From an uncultured Paracoccaceae bacterium (lineage in GTDB: Bacteria > Pseudomonadota > Alphaproteobacteria > Rhodobacterales > Rhodobacteraceae): a stretch of 64,000 nt of DNA. The translations under genes and the position numbers were made by a program. Location of the stretch: assembly GCA_947493255.1 (NCBI GenBank), contig CANLQK010000002.1:310001-374000 (forward strand), written 5' to 3'. Positions 29,888-37,816 of the stretch are shown here, piece after piece (the first letter of the stretch is position 1; every line of letters starts with the position of its first letter). The notes below the pieces were generated by a model. It saw only the letters and a program-made list of their open reading frames with translations. It had not been told where the DNA came from and made no database searches.

Positions 29888-29927
29888 TATGGGTCTGGTA
29901 TGGGTCCAGTATGGGTTTGGTATTGCT
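29888..29927 (-). repeat. Array of 11-bp direct repeats upstream of the HAD gene
   Basis: On the plus strand TATGGGTCTGG, TATGGGTCCAG and TATGGGTTTGG follow each other without gaps (29888, 29899, 29910), then TATTGCT (29921-29927). The period is one helical turn. A near-identical array lies at 50144-50183. Both lie just upstream of a minus-strand start, so it is assigned to that strand as a likely regulatory element. Confidence 0.7.
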
Positions 29928-29996
29928 ACCGGCTTGCACAGAAGGGCTAAACTAGGGCTGGGGATGTCGCAAGACTGTGATGATCCGATCTCGGGT

Positions 29997-30500
29997 CTAG
30001 AGCTGTTGAATGTAGAAATGATCATCATGGGATTGGCCGTCTATTTTGACAGCGTTGGGCAGAGTTGCGGCACGGGTGAACCCCAAACGTTCATAGAACC
30101 GGATGGCGCGGTTGTTTGTGCTATCCACATAGAGTTCCAGTTGTTCGATCCCTTTTGAACGTGCGTCGGCTATGATCGTTTCCATCAACAGAGATGCTGC
30201 TTGCGTGCCTTGGTGTTCTGCATCGATAAAAAACGGCCCGATTTCGCCGCGGTGTTTGGTGCGCGACAGATTTTGACGGCGGCAGTTGCAGAACCCGATC
30301 AAAGTTTCGCCAACAAACACGCCCCAATCGTTGCCGAGTTTCAATCGGACGACGAGCTGTTCGATAGTGACTTGGGCGGCTTCATCTTCGGTGACCAGAA
30401 AACCCAAAGGGAAATCGCGAATGGAGCGAAGACGTAGGGCCCGCCACTGGGTCGCGTCGTCGGGGACAAGCGGTCTGATTGAATATGTGGTTCCAGTCAT
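29997..30500 (-). CDS. GNAT family N-acetyltransferase
   Basis: 167 residues with one GNAT domain: YSIRPLVPDDATQWRALRLRSI at the start, IGPFFIDAEHQGTQAASLLME as the acetyl-CoA-binding strand and loop (a weak form of the R/Q-x-x-G-x-G/A motif) and LELYVDSTNNRAIRFYERLGF, the conserved C-terminal motif. The acceptor is unknown. The ATG at 30500 is preferred over a far upstream start at 30602, which would cross the terminator of the pyrophosphatase gene. Confidence 0.85.
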   Translation of the reverse strand: MTGTTYSIRPLVPDDATQWRALRLRSIRDFPLGFLVTEDEAAQVTIEQLVVRLKLGNDWGVFVGETLIGFCNCRRQNLSRTKHRGEIGPFFIDAEHQGTQAASLLMETIIADARSKGIEQLELYVDSTNNRAIRFYERLGFTRAATLPNAVKIDGQSHDDHFYIQQL

Positions 30501-30535
30501 GGGCTGACTTTCGACCACGCAGGGCGGAGATGCAA

Positions 30536-30560
30536 CAAAGCCCGCAACGATGTTGCGGGC
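30536..30560 (-). terminator. Terminator of ppaC
   Basis: GCCCGCAAC (30540-30548) pairs with GTTGCGGGC (30552-30560) around GAT. Read on the minus strand the stem is followed by TTTGTT. Confidence 0.75.
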
Positions 30561-30598
30561 CTTGCTTTGGTTCACATGCGGGATAAACCGCTGATCGA

Positions 30599-31516
30599 TC
30601 AAACCTTGAGGTTTGGAATGATCTGTTTTTTGCGGGACATGACGCCTGGCAATACAACTGCGTCGCCGGACACTGTGGCGCCGAAGGATTTTTCGGCCAC
30701 TGTTTTGGACAGTTCGTTCGGGATGAACATTGTGGCTTCTTCGTTGAGGATGTCGACAACGAACAACAGAACCTGATCAACGCCGTCTTCGGATGCGACT
30801 GTTGTCATGGTTTCCATGATGGACGCCTGACGGTCGAGCACGATTTTTGGGGCAGTCGTTTCCAGAACAGAGACGCGGAATTTAGTGCCGTCGACTTCGT
30901 ATTCTTTGGAATCCATGCGCAGCAGTTCCGCGTCGGAGAATGCAGAGACGTCTGATTTGGCTTCGAACATTTCGCCAGCGTAGTCAGCGATAGACAGGCC
31001 AAGTTCGCCAGCCAATTTTTCAGCCAGTGCTTTGTCTGTGTCAGTTGTTGTTGGGGAACGGAATTCCAACGTGTCTGACAAGATGCAGGACAGAACGAGG
31101 CCCTTGATGCCTTCGGGCATGTCGGCCACGGCGTCGCCCATCAGGTCGTACATGATGGTTGCTGTGCAGGCGAGCGGGCGGATCGTGATGTCGATCGGGC
31201 CTTTGGTTTCGAGGCCGCCGACCAGTTTGTGGTGGTCGATGATGGCTGTGACGTTTGCGCCGTTGATGTTGGCGGGCAATTCGGCAGGGTTGTTGGTGTC
31301 GACGATCACGCAGTCTTGGTCGTCAGCAACGTCAGCGATGATTTCTGGCTGATCAAAACCCCAACGTTTTGCAACGAATGCGGCCTCGGTGTTTGGTGTG
31401 CCGAGCAGTTTGGCAGCGGCGTCTGTGCCGGTGTGGTTCAGGAACCAATCCCAGATGAGAGCGGAGCCAAGTGAATCTGTGTCGGGGGCTTTGTGGCCGA
31501 ATACGAGAGTTGTCAT
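30599..31516 (-). CDS. ppaC: Manganese-dependent inorganic pyrophosphatase
   Basis: 305 residues of the DHH family II pyrophosphatases. The metal ligands are seen in GHKAPDTDSLGSA (residues about 7-19), VIVDTNNPAELP, and AIIDHHKLVGG; the DHHA2 C-terminal domain ends in PGVMSRKKQIIPNL with the conserved Ser-Arg-Lys-Lys. It hydrolyses PPi to phosphate. No CBS regulatory insert is present. The ATG at 31516 gives the standard start TTLVFGHKAPDTDS; a longer frame to 31579 runs through the upstream repeats. Confidence 0.96.
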   Translation of the reverse strand: MTTLVFGHKAPDTDSLGSALIWDWFLNHTGTDAAAKLLGTPNTEAAFVAKRWGFDQPEIIADVADDQDCVIVDTNNPAELPANINGANVTAIIDHHKLVGGLETKGPIDITIRPLACTATIMYDLMGDAVADMPEGIKGLVLSCILSDTLEFRSPTTTDTDKALAEKLAGELGLSIADYAGEMFEAKSDVSAFSDAELLRMDSKEYEVDGTKFRVSVLETTAPKIVLDRQASIMETMTTVASEDGVDQVLLFVVDILNEEATMFIPNELSKTVAEKSFGATVSGDAVVLPGVMSRKKQIIPNLKV

Positions 31517-31558
31517 AATTTGAACGCCTATAAGCAGTGAATTTGAGCGCCTTATAGG
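31517..31558 (-). promoter_or_regulatory. Direct and inverted repeats at the ppaC start
   Basis: GGCG(C/T)TCAAATT occurs twice on the minus strand (31551-31540 and 31528-31517), 23 bp apart; the second copy directly abuts the ATG. CCTATAAG/CTTATAGG (31527-31534 and 31551-31558) also forms an 8-bp inverted repeat. The TATAAG and TATAGG elements could include a -10 box. Confidence 0.45.
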
Positions 31559-31633
31559 AGGGGTGTTCGCGTCTGTCACCCCCGCGATATGGCATGGCTG
31601 ATTTGATGGGGGTGGGCAGGTCGTTCGCTGGTG

Positions 31634-31987
31634 TTAGAGCCCGAGTTCTGCACGTTTCTTTTTGGTCAACGCATCGATGGCCATTTCATAGGAATAGGTG
31701 ATGTGGTTGCGTAGCTCTTCGTCTGACAGACCCGGTGTGCGGGTGTCTTGCAGCCATTTCATGCCGCGCGAGGCAAGGTAGGGCGCGGGCCGGATGCCCG
31801 GTGTTTCGGGGAGGACTTCGAAGGCGATTGGCGTGACTTTGAAGGTCACGGCGGTGTCACCATCGTTCCAACCGAGCACCGCGAACAATTTGCCGCCTAC
31901 TTTCCACACGTCCGAATTCCCCCATTGGACCACATGGGTGGCTTGAGGGAGTGAGGCGCAGAAAGCGTTGATGTCGTCGCGTGTCAT
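31634..31987 (-). CDS. MmcQ/YjbR family protein
   Basis: 117 residues. The sequence runs MTRDDINAFCASLPQATHVVQWGNSDVWKVGGKLFAVLGW..., with the VTFKVTP strand and PGIRPAPYLASRGMKWLQD segment of the MmcQ/YjbR fold. E. coli YjbR has a CyaY-like double-wing fold that suggests DNA binding, but its role is not known. The start at 31987 lies 53 bp from the divergent DUF2161 gene. Confidence 0.85.
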   Translation of the reverse strand: MTRDDINAFCASLPQATHVVQWGNSDVWKVGGKLFAVLGWNDGDTAVTFKVTPIAFEVLPETPGIRPAPYLASRGMKWLQDTRTPGLSDEELRNHITYSYEMAIDALTKKKRAELGL

Positions 31988-32040
31988 CTGGGCAGTTTGG
32001 TGGCTTGGTTCGGGGTTGTAAATGTTGTTATCTGTCGGCC

Positions 32041-32697
32041 ATGAGCAAAACCCGTGAAGCAGATTTATACGCCCCCGTGAAGGCCCACCTTCAGCGGCAG
32101 GGGTACGACGTGAAGGGCGAGGTTGGCGCGGCCGATGTGGTTGGTGTGCGCGGTGATGACATGGTTGTTGTTGAGCTAAAGTTGGGGTTTTCGCTAGCAC
32201 TTTTTCATCAGGGCATCGAGCGGTTGGCGGTGACGGATGATGTTTATGTGGCGGTCCCAGCGGGCGGGAAAACGAAGGCATTGCGCAACAACGTCAAAAT
32301 GGCACGCCGGTTGGGATTGGGCGTTTTGACGGTGCGGTTGCGCGATGGGTTTGTGGAAGTGCTGGCAGACCCCGGGCCTTATGCGGCACGCAAGGTGAAG
32401 AAGAAAAAGAAAACGTTGTTGCGGGCTTTCGAGCGGTTGGAAGGTGACCCCAACGAGGGGGGCGCGACACGGCATGGCATTGTGACCGGATACCGCCAAG
32501 ACGCGTTGAAATGTGCACGGTTTTTGGCGGTGCATGGGCCCAGCAAAGGCGCGAAGGTTGCCGAATGGGCTGAAGTGCCAAGCGCGACGCGGATCATGGC
32601 AGATGACCACTATGGGTGGTTCACTCGGGTGGAACGGGGTGTTTATGGGCTGACCAAAGCAGGCGAGGCTGGGTTGGCCGATTGGGCAGATGTTTAG
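32041..32697 (+). CDS. DUF2161 family PD-(D/E)XK-like nuclease-fold protein
   Basis: 218 residues. The N-terminal half has a PD-(D/E)XK pattern: KAHLQRQGYDVKGEVGAADVVGVRGDDMVVVELKLGF, with Glu, Asp and the E-x-K of motif III (residues about 40-58). A lysine run KVKKKKK (about residue 118) precedes a C-terminal region resembling a winged helix (GAKVAEWAEVPSATRIMADDHYGWFTRVERGVYGL). DUF2161 proteins are called putative phosphodiesterases; a nucleic-acid substrate is likely from the basic charge and the fold. It is divergent from the MmcQ-like gene. Confidence 0.8.
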   Translation: MSKTREADLYAPVKAHLQRQGYDVKGEVGAADVVGVRGDDMVVVELKLGFSLALFHQGIERLAVTDDVYVAVPAGGKTKALRNNVKMARRLGLGVLTVRLRDGFVEVLADPGPYAARKVKKKKKTLLRAFERLEGDPNEGGATRHGIVTGYRQDALKCARFLAVHGPSKGAKVAEWAEVPSATRIMADDHYGWFTRVERGVYGLTKAGEAGLADWADV

Positions 32698-32760
32698 CTT
32701 GGGTGGAGGGGCGAAGGTTTAGCTGTTCGATGACGTCAAAACGATCTAACTTTTGAAAGT

Positions 32761-33207
32761 TTACAACAAAATCGGCTCTAATGGATCATAGTGCGGTGCG
32801 TCTCTGTCGCGCCATGCCACAGCCGCCAAGGATTTGGGGCGGAATTGCAATGCTTCGCATTCTTCGCGTGTGACCCAGCGGCGCAAGGAGACGATGTGTT
32901 CTGGGTCTTCCCATGTGTCGTTGATTTGTCCGGCGGTGAGGGTGCAGCGAAAGAAGAGTTCGACTTGGTGAAAGTCGCCGTCTGGGTCATGAAATTCGTT
33001 GGCCAAGCACGGGTCGCCCACCCGCACGGTCAGTCCCGTTTCTTCATGGATTTCGCGGGCGAGGTTTTCGGGCAGGCTTTGGTGCAGTTCCGCGCCGCCG
33101 CCCGGTGCACACCACAGATCGCCACGCCCTTGGTAGGCGTTGACCAGAAGGAGTTTGTTTTCGTGCATAAGAATGCCGCGCACGGCGAGGCGGATGGGGC
33201 GTTTCAT
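32761..33207 (-). CDS. NUDIX hydrolase
   Basis: 148 residues with a complete Nudix box, from GGGAELHQSLPENLAREIHEETGL (about residues 37-60), including the REIHEE metal-binding core. The preceding KRPIRLAVRGILMHENKLLLVNAYQG is the standard first strand pair. It hydrolyses a nucleoside-diphosphate-linked compound that cannot be named. The gene lies alone between two plus-strand genes. Confidence 0.9.
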   Translation of the reverse strand: MKRPIRLAVRGILMHENKLLLVNAYQGRGDLWCAPGGGAELHQSLPENLAREIHEETGLTVRVGDPCLANEFHDPDGDFHQVELFFRCTLTAGQINDTWEDPEHIVSLRRWVTREECEALQFRPKSLAAVAWRDRDAPHYDPLEPILL

Positions 33208-33284
33208 GAGCGCAATTTGGACCGCATCGAAAGGTCAGGCAAGTCTGACCTTATCATTTCGCGATCTGGCCTTATGTTGAGATT

Positions 33285-34019
33285 ATGAAACGTATTTTGA
33301 CCGCCCTAATTCTGTCTGCAGCACCGTTGGCCGCTGCCGCCGAAGACTGTGTTGTTCTGCTGCATGGTTTGGCGCGCAGCGAGACGTCTTTCTTGGCACT
33401 GGAAGAGCTATTGGAGGCTGACGGGTATTTGGTGGTGAACAACGGGTATCCGTCCACCAGCGCGGATATTGAAACGCTTGTTCAACAGAACGTGCCGCAG
33501 GCGGTCGCCGCATGTGGCAACAGGACGGTGCATTTTGTGACCCATTCCATGGGCGGCATTCTGGTGCGGGTGTATCTGGCGGGAGAACAGCCCGAGATGC
33601 TGGGCCGTGTGGTGATGTTGGGTCCGCCAAATGGTGGGTCGGAATTGGTTGATATTTTCGGGGACCTTGAACCATTCGTTTGGGTGAATGGCCCTGCTGG
33701 CATGGAACTGGGCACCGAAGAGGTTGAGGAGAGCGGGACGGCATTGAACCTGCCTTGGCTTGGTGGCGATTTAGGGATTGTCGCTGGGGACCGGACGCTG
33801 AATGCCTATTATTCAAGCCTGATTGAGGGACCTGATGATGGTAAGGTGTCTGTCGCGTCGACACACCTAGACGGGATGACGGCGCATATCACCTTGCCCG
33901 TGACCCATACGTTTATCATGAACAACCCGTTGGTGATGCGTCAGGTCATGACATTTCTTGCAGAGGGCACGTTTGACCCCGAGCTGTCGTTGGGCGGTGT
34001 CATGTTTGGGCTGCAATAG
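33285..34019 (+). CDS. Exported alpha/beta hydrolase (lipase/acyltransferase-like)
   Basis: 244 residues. The signal peptide (about 1-18, ending in AAAA) is followed by [15 protein letters not shown], and [17 protein letters not shown] is the nucleophile elbow in its HSMGG form. The PGAP1/lipase class 2-like order and the late [13 protein letters not shown] with a His complete a plausible triad. It is probably periplasmic and acts on a lipid ester. No dedicated foldase is adjacent. Confidence 0.8.
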   Translation: MKRILTALILSAAPLAAAAEDCVVLLHGLARSETSFLALEELLEADGYLVVNNGYPSTSADIETLVQQNVPQAVAACGNRTVHFVTHSMGGILVRVYLAGEQPEMLGRVVMLGPPNGGSELVDIFGDLEPFVWVNGPAGMELGTEEVEESGTALNLPWLGGDLGIVAGDRTLNAYYSSLIEGPDDGKVSVASTHLDGMTAHITLPVTHTFIMNNPLVMRQVMTFLAEGTFDPELSLGGVMFGLQ

Positions 34020-34021
34020 CC

Positions 34022-34046
34022 AAAAGGCCAGCGAGATGCTGGCCCT
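34022..34046 (-). terminator. Terminator of purEK
   Basis: GGCCAGC (34026-34032) pairs with GCTGGCC (34038-34044). On the minus strand the stem is followed by TTTTGG, so it serves purK rather than the convergent hydrolase gene. Confidence 0.6.
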
Positions 34047-34087
34047 TCACAGATTGTTTTCTACAGTTTGAACCTGACGCGCGATGA

Positions 34088-35161
34088 TTAGTCGGCGGCG
34101 CCTGTAACAGTGTTGATGTGCCCCATCTTGCGGCCCGGCTTAGCGTCTGCTTTGCCATATAGGTGGATTGCAGTATTGGTCTTTGCGATGTCTGGAATGC
34201 GGTCGACGTCGTCGCCGATCAGGTTTTCCATGACGACGTTCGAATGACGGCTGCCGTCGCCCAAGGACCAACCGGCAATTGCGCGAATGTGCTGTTCGAA
34301 CTGATCCACAGTGCAGCCTTGCTGCGTCCAGTGGCCGGAGTTGTGAACGCGCGGCGCGATTTCATTGACGATAAGGCCGGTGGGGGTGACGAATAGTTCG
34401 ACGCCCATGGTGCCAACATAATCAAGCGCATTTAGGATGTTGGCGGTCAATAGAACCGCATCGGTGCGCTGGCTGGGGGTGAGTGTAGCGGGCACGGTAG
34501 TGGTGTGCAGGATGCCATCACGGTGAACGTTTTCACCGGGGTCAAAACAGGCGATTTGGCCGTCGATGCCGCGGGTTCCGATCACGGACACTTCGTGGGT
34601 GAAGTCGATAAAGCCTTCGAGGACGGCTTGCGCGCCTGCCATGTCGGTGATCGCTTGGGCGGCATCATCGGGGGACATCAGGCGCGATTGGCCTTTGCCG
34701 TCATATCCCATACGGCGGGTTTTCAGGATGGCAGGTGTGCCGATTTGGTCGATCGCCTGTTCCAACGTTTCGGCGTCTTCGACGGCGGCGTAGGGCGCGG
34801 TTTGCAGGCCAATACGGGTCAGGAAATTCTTTTCAAAGAACCGGTCTTGGGAGGTGGCCAGCGCATCACGGTTGGGGTGGATCGGTGTGATTGCCTCGAT
34901 CGCATCCAAGGCTTCGGTCGGGATGTTTTCGAATTCATAGGTCACGACGTCGCAGGACTGCGCGAATTTGGTCAGCGCGTCGATGTCGTCGTAGCCCGCT
35001 TGCATGTGGTAATTGGCCACGTGGGACGCAGGGCAGTCAGCACCAGGTTCAAAGACGCAGGTTTTGAAGCCAAGGCGTGATGCCGCGACAGAGAGCATGC
35101 GGCCCAATTGGCCGCCGCCCAAGATGCCGATTGTTGCGCCAGTAGAGAGAGGATTAGTCAT
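34088..35161 (-). CDS. purK: 5-(carboxyamino)imidazole ribonucleotide synthase
   Basis: 357 residues of the ATP-grasp family. Seen are [16 protein letters not shown] at the start, [36 protein letters not shown] and [17 protein letters not shown]-type C-terminal sequence with the metal-binding Glu and Asn. PurK makes N5-CAIR from AIR, ATP and bicarbonate. The ATG at 35161 overlaps the purE end by 8 bases, so the two are coupled; an ATG at 35173 is the alternative. The transcript ends in a hairpin. Confidence 0.97.
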   Translation of the reverse strand: MTNPLSTGATIGILGGGQLGRMLSVAASRLGFKTCVFEPGADCPASHVANYHMQAGYDDIDALTKFAQSCDVVTYEFENIPTEALDAIEAITPIHPNRDALATSQDRFFEKNFLTRIGLQTAPYAAVEDAETLEQAIDQIGTPAILKTRRMGYDGKGQSRLMSPDDAAQAITDMAGAQAVLEGFIDFTHEVSVIGTRGIDGQIACFDPGENVHRDGILHTTTVPATLTPSQRTDAVLLTANILNALDYVGTMGVELFVTPTGLIVNEIAPRVHNSGHWTQQGCTVDQFEQHIRAIAGWSLGDGSRHSNVVMENLIGDDVDRIPDIAKTNTAIHLYGKADAKPGRKMGHINTVTGAAD

Positions 35162-35651
35162 CGGTAGGCTCATCTGGAATGGAGGCGGAGAGGGCTTCGC
35201 GCCATGCGTCTAGGCGCGTGGCGAGGGCGGGGTCTTGCAATGCCAAAATACCGGCGGCCATAAGGCCTGCATTGGCGGCACCGGCGGAACCGATGGCCAT
35301 CGTGGCCACGGGGAACCCTTTGGGCATTTGAACGATTGAATACAGGCTGTCGACGCCCGACAGGGCCTTGGTTTGGACGGGCACACCAATGACCGGCACG
35401 CGGGTTTTGGACGCCATCATACCGGGCAAGTGGGCGGCGCCGCCTGCGCCCGCGATGATCACCTGAAGTCCACGACCAGCAGCTTCTTTGCCGTAAGTCC
35501 ACAGACGGTCAGGGGTGCGGTGGGCTGAGACGATTTTGGCCTCGTAGGTGACCCCGAGTTCATCCAACAGGGTCGCTGCTTCGCGCATGGTCGGCCAATC
35601 GGACTGGCTGCCCATGATGATGCCAACGGAGGGTGTGGAACTTGAGGTCAT
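35154..35651 (-). CDS. purE: N5-carboxyaminoimidazole ribonucleotide mutase
   Basis: 165 residues, class I PurE. The signature [13 protein letters not shown] is near the start, followed by [11 protein letters not shown] with the catalytic His and [17 protein letters not shown]. It converts N5-CAIR to CAIR after PurK. The ATG at 35651 follows AAAGGCG; an ATG five codons upstream is less well placed. Confidence 0.97.
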   Translation of the reverse strand: MTSSSTPSVGIIMGSQSDWPTMREAATLLDELGVTYEAKIVSAHRTPDRLWTYGKEAAGRGLQVIIAGAGGAAHLPGMMASKTRVPVIGVPVQTKALSGVDSLYSIVQMPKGFPVATMAIGSAGAANAGLMAAGILALQDPALATRLDAWREALSASIPDEPTDD

Positions 35652-35705
35652 AATCGCGCCTTTCATCTAGAGAGGGCTTTATAGCGGCCTACTGGTGAGG
35701 CGCAA

Positions 35706-35924
35706 TCAGGCAATGATATCAGGGGTTGTGCGGTCTTCGAGGACGGCAATCTTGTCTTTCAACGCGAGCTTTTGTTTTTTGAGACGCTTGATTGTGAGCA
35801 TGTCGGCGGTGCCCGTTGCCTCAAGCGCGCGAATAGCGTCGTCGAGGTCGCGGTGTTCTTGGCGAAGAACGCCCAGCTCGATGCGCAAGACCTCGAGCTG
35901 TTCCATACGGGCGGAGCTGTTCAT
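35706..35924 (-). CDS. DUF465/YdcH-type small helical protein
   Basis: About 72 residues, nearly all helical: ELGVLRQEHRDLDDAIRAL, then TADMLTIKRLKKQKLALKDKIAVLED. This is the DUF465 pattern of two antiparallel helices with a KxQKLxLKD core. The role is unknown. The ATG at 35924 has GGA about 7 bases upstream; an in-frame GTG at 35954 would add ten residues. It is transcribed away from the hsp20 gene. Confidence 0.75.
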   Translation of the reverse strand: MNSSARMEQLEVLRIELGVLRQEHRDLDDAIRALEATGTADMLTIKRLKKQKLALKDKIAVLEDRTTPDIIA

Positions 35925-36005
35925 TGCGAATCCATGTTTCAAGTGTTGAGACACAATATGTAAGGGCTAAGGGGCGATTCACAAAGGGAAACTATGTGTC
36001 GACGC

Positions 36006-36034
36006 CTTGCAAATGCAGGATTTGCGCCCCATAT
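36006..36034 (+). promoter_or_regulatory. Heat-shock sigma-32 (RpoH) promoter of hsp20
   Basis: CTTGCAA (36006-36012) and CCCCATAT (36027-36034), 14 bases apart, closely match the RpoH consensus CTTGAAA-N11-14-CCCCATNT. The element points at the hsp20 gene, leaving a leader of about 58 bases. Confidence 0.8.
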
Positions 36035-36099
36035 TTTCAATAATGGTTGCCGATACAGGGACCACATTTTGACTGTCGCTTGGACTAAGGACGTGTCGC

Positions 36100-36513
36100 A
36101 TGACGAAATTGACTTTGGGAACGCATCCGTTCCTGTTGGGGTTTGAAGAGCTTGAGCGGCTGGTGGAACGCACCGCCAAATCAGGCAATGAAGGTTACCC
36201 ACCTTATAACATCGAACAGACGTCTGCGACGTCGTACCGGATTACGCTGGCTGTTGCTGGATTTGCCGAAAACGATTTGGCGATTACCGTGGAAGACAAT
36301 CAGTTGGTGATCCGTGGACGTCAAAGTGACGACAGCGAAGGCCGCGTGTTTTTACATCGCGGAATAGCAGCGCGGCAATTCCAGCGCTCGTTTGTCTTGG
36401 CCGAAGGGGTCGATGTGGGGGAAGCAATAATGGAGAACGGTTTGCTTCATGTGGATCTGACACGTGCGGTGCCCGAAACAGTGGTTCAAACGATCAACAT
36501 TCGGAAAGGATAA
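36100..36513 (+). CDS. Small heat-shock protein Hsp20/IbpA type
   Basis: 137 residues with an alpha-crystallin domain: YNIEQTSATSYRITLAVAGFAENDLAITVEDNQLVIRGR, then HRGIAARQFQRSFVLAEGVDVGEAIMENGLLHVDL and the final strand TVVQTINI. It is an ATP-independent holdase that keeps unfolding proteins from aggregating. AAGGA lies 8 bases before the ATG. It sits behind a sigma-32-type promoter and 3 bp before the DUF1150 gene. I see no clear ROSE-type thermometer in the leader. Confidence 0.94.
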   Translation: MTKLTLGTHPFLLGFEELERLVERTAKSGNEGYPPYNIEQTSATSYRITLAVAGFAENDLAITVEDNQLVIRGRQSDDSEGRVFLHRGIAARQFQRSFVLAEGVDVGEAIMENGLLHVDLTRAVPETVVQTINIRKG

Positions 36514-36516
36514 GTC

Positions 36517-36741
36517 ATGGATACGAAGTTCAATTTTGCCGAGGCGGGCGACCGCGTTGTGTATGTGAAATCTGTCGCCGTTGCAGAACTGCCCGAAGAC
36601 GTGCGCGAAGCGGCAGGCGAGCGTGACCATTTGTTTGCAGTGCATGACAGCGAGGGCCAACAGCTGGCATTGGTTGCCGAACGTGAAATGGCGTTTGTTC
36701 TGGCGCGCCAGAATGACATGCAGCCAGTTACGGTCCACTAA
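36517..36741 (+). CDS. DUF1150 family protein
   Basis: 74 residues: the core is GDRVVYVKSVAVAELPEDVREAAGE, then LFAVHDSEGQQLALVAEREMAFVLARQNDM. DUF1150 proteins are small alphaproteobacterial proteins of unknown role, regularly encoded right after a small heat-shock gene. The 3-bp spacing and shared terminator argue for co-expression with Hsp20 under heat-shock control. Confidence 0.88.
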   Translation: MDTKFNFAEAGDRVVYVKSVAVAELPEDVREAAGERDHLFAVHDSEGQQLALVAEREMAFVLARQNDMQPVTVH

Positions 36742-36783
36742 ACGGGCTGAAATCTCTGCTGAGATTAGGAATGAGATAGTTTG

Positions 36784-36818
36784 CGCTGCGCGATTTCAGA
36801 ATCGCGCAGCGTTTTGTT
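36784..36818 (+). terminator. Terminator of hsp20-DUF1150
   Basis: A perfect 12-bp stem (36784-36795 with 36800-36811) and a TCAG loop are followed by TTTTGTTT. It ends against the convergent cysH stop and may act in both directions. Confidence 0.9.
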
Positions 36819-37555
36819 TATGGATCGACGTGTAGGCCACATTCGCGGTTCTGGCCGAAGAAACGGGTGTCTTGTTCGCGCATGCCGTCCTCGAGTTTCG
36901 AGGTCGTATGCGTGTCGCCGACGCTGACATAGCCTTCTTCCCATAAGGGGTGATAGGGCAGGTCATGTTCCTTGAGGTACATGTGGATGTCGCGGTTGGT
37001 CCAATCCACGATGGGGTGGAATTTTACCCGCCCATGTTGGAATTCAAGGATTTTGCGGTCTGCACGGGTGTCGGCCTGTGCGCGACGCAAACCGCTGTAC
37101 CACGTGCCCGCACCAACAGAGGACATGGCGCGCTGCATGGGTTCGACTTTGTTGATCTTGTTGTATCGCTTAAGGCCATCTTCGCCTTGATCCCACAGCT
37201 TGCCGAAACGGGCCTCTTGCCATGCGGTGCTCATCTCTGAACGGAAAACATGAAGCTTGAGGTTCAGGCGTTCGGTCATTTGATCAACGAATCGGTAGGT
37301 TTCGGGGAAAAGGTATCCGGTATCAAAAAGCAAAACGGGGATGTCGGGCATTTGCTGGGTCATCATGTGCAACATGACCGCAGATTGGATGCCAAAGCTG
37401 GACGACAGAACGTGATCGCGGGGCAGGTTTTCCAACGCCCATTCGATGCGTGTTTCTGCGGGTTGTTCCGCCAACCATTCGTTCGCCGCTGAAAAGACCT
37501 TAGGGCCGTTGGCAACGGTTTCGGAGACGGTTTTTTGACCTGTAAGAGCTGTCAC
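36818..37555 (-). CDS. cysH: Phosphoadenylyl-sulfate (PAPS) reductase
   Basis: 245 residues. The PP-loop-like [15 protein letters not shown] binds the nucleotide; [18 protein letters not shown] follows, and the catalytic cysteine lies in ECGLH at residues 238-242. The paired CC and CxxC cysteines that bind the [4Fe-4S] cluster of APS reductases are absent, so it should be the thioredoxin-dependent PAPS reductase. This agrees with the nearby APS kinase domain, which makes PAPS. The start is a GTG with GGAG 6 bases upstream. It is not in an operon with sulfite reductase here. Confidence 0.92.
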   Translation of the reverse strand: MTALTGQKTVSETVANGPKVFSAANEWLAEQPAETRIEWALENLPRDHVLSSSFGIQSAVMLHMMTQQMPDIPVLLFDTGYLFPETYRFVDQMTERLNLKLHVFRSEMSTAWQEARFGKLWDQGEDGLKRYNKINKVEPMQRAMSSVGAGTWYSGLRRAQADTRADRKILEFQHGRVKFHPIVDWTNRDIHMYLKEHDLPYHPLWEEGYVSVGDTHTTSKLEDGMREQDTRFFGQNRECGLHVDP

Positions 37556-37816
37556 ATTTATCTCCTTTTTGGGGAGGCCAAAGGTGACCCCCTTCTTGGT
37601 TGAGTAGACATATCTAACTGGATGCGCAGATGTTCAATCCGTTGGTGGAGCGAAAAAAACGTGGTGGTAGAATAACTTGGAATACGAAACGGGTATTCTT
37701 TTATCCCGACGCGGGTGGAACAATTTTCGGGACATGACTGCGCATCAACAACGGTTGAAAATGCGCGTCGTCGGTGGTTTGGTTGAATTTTTAGCGAGTA
37801 AGAGGCGGAGCCGCAT

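Noticed and set aside
29888-29927. CRISPR-like array
   Set aside because: Units are 11 bp, gapless and without spacers; no cas genes are present.
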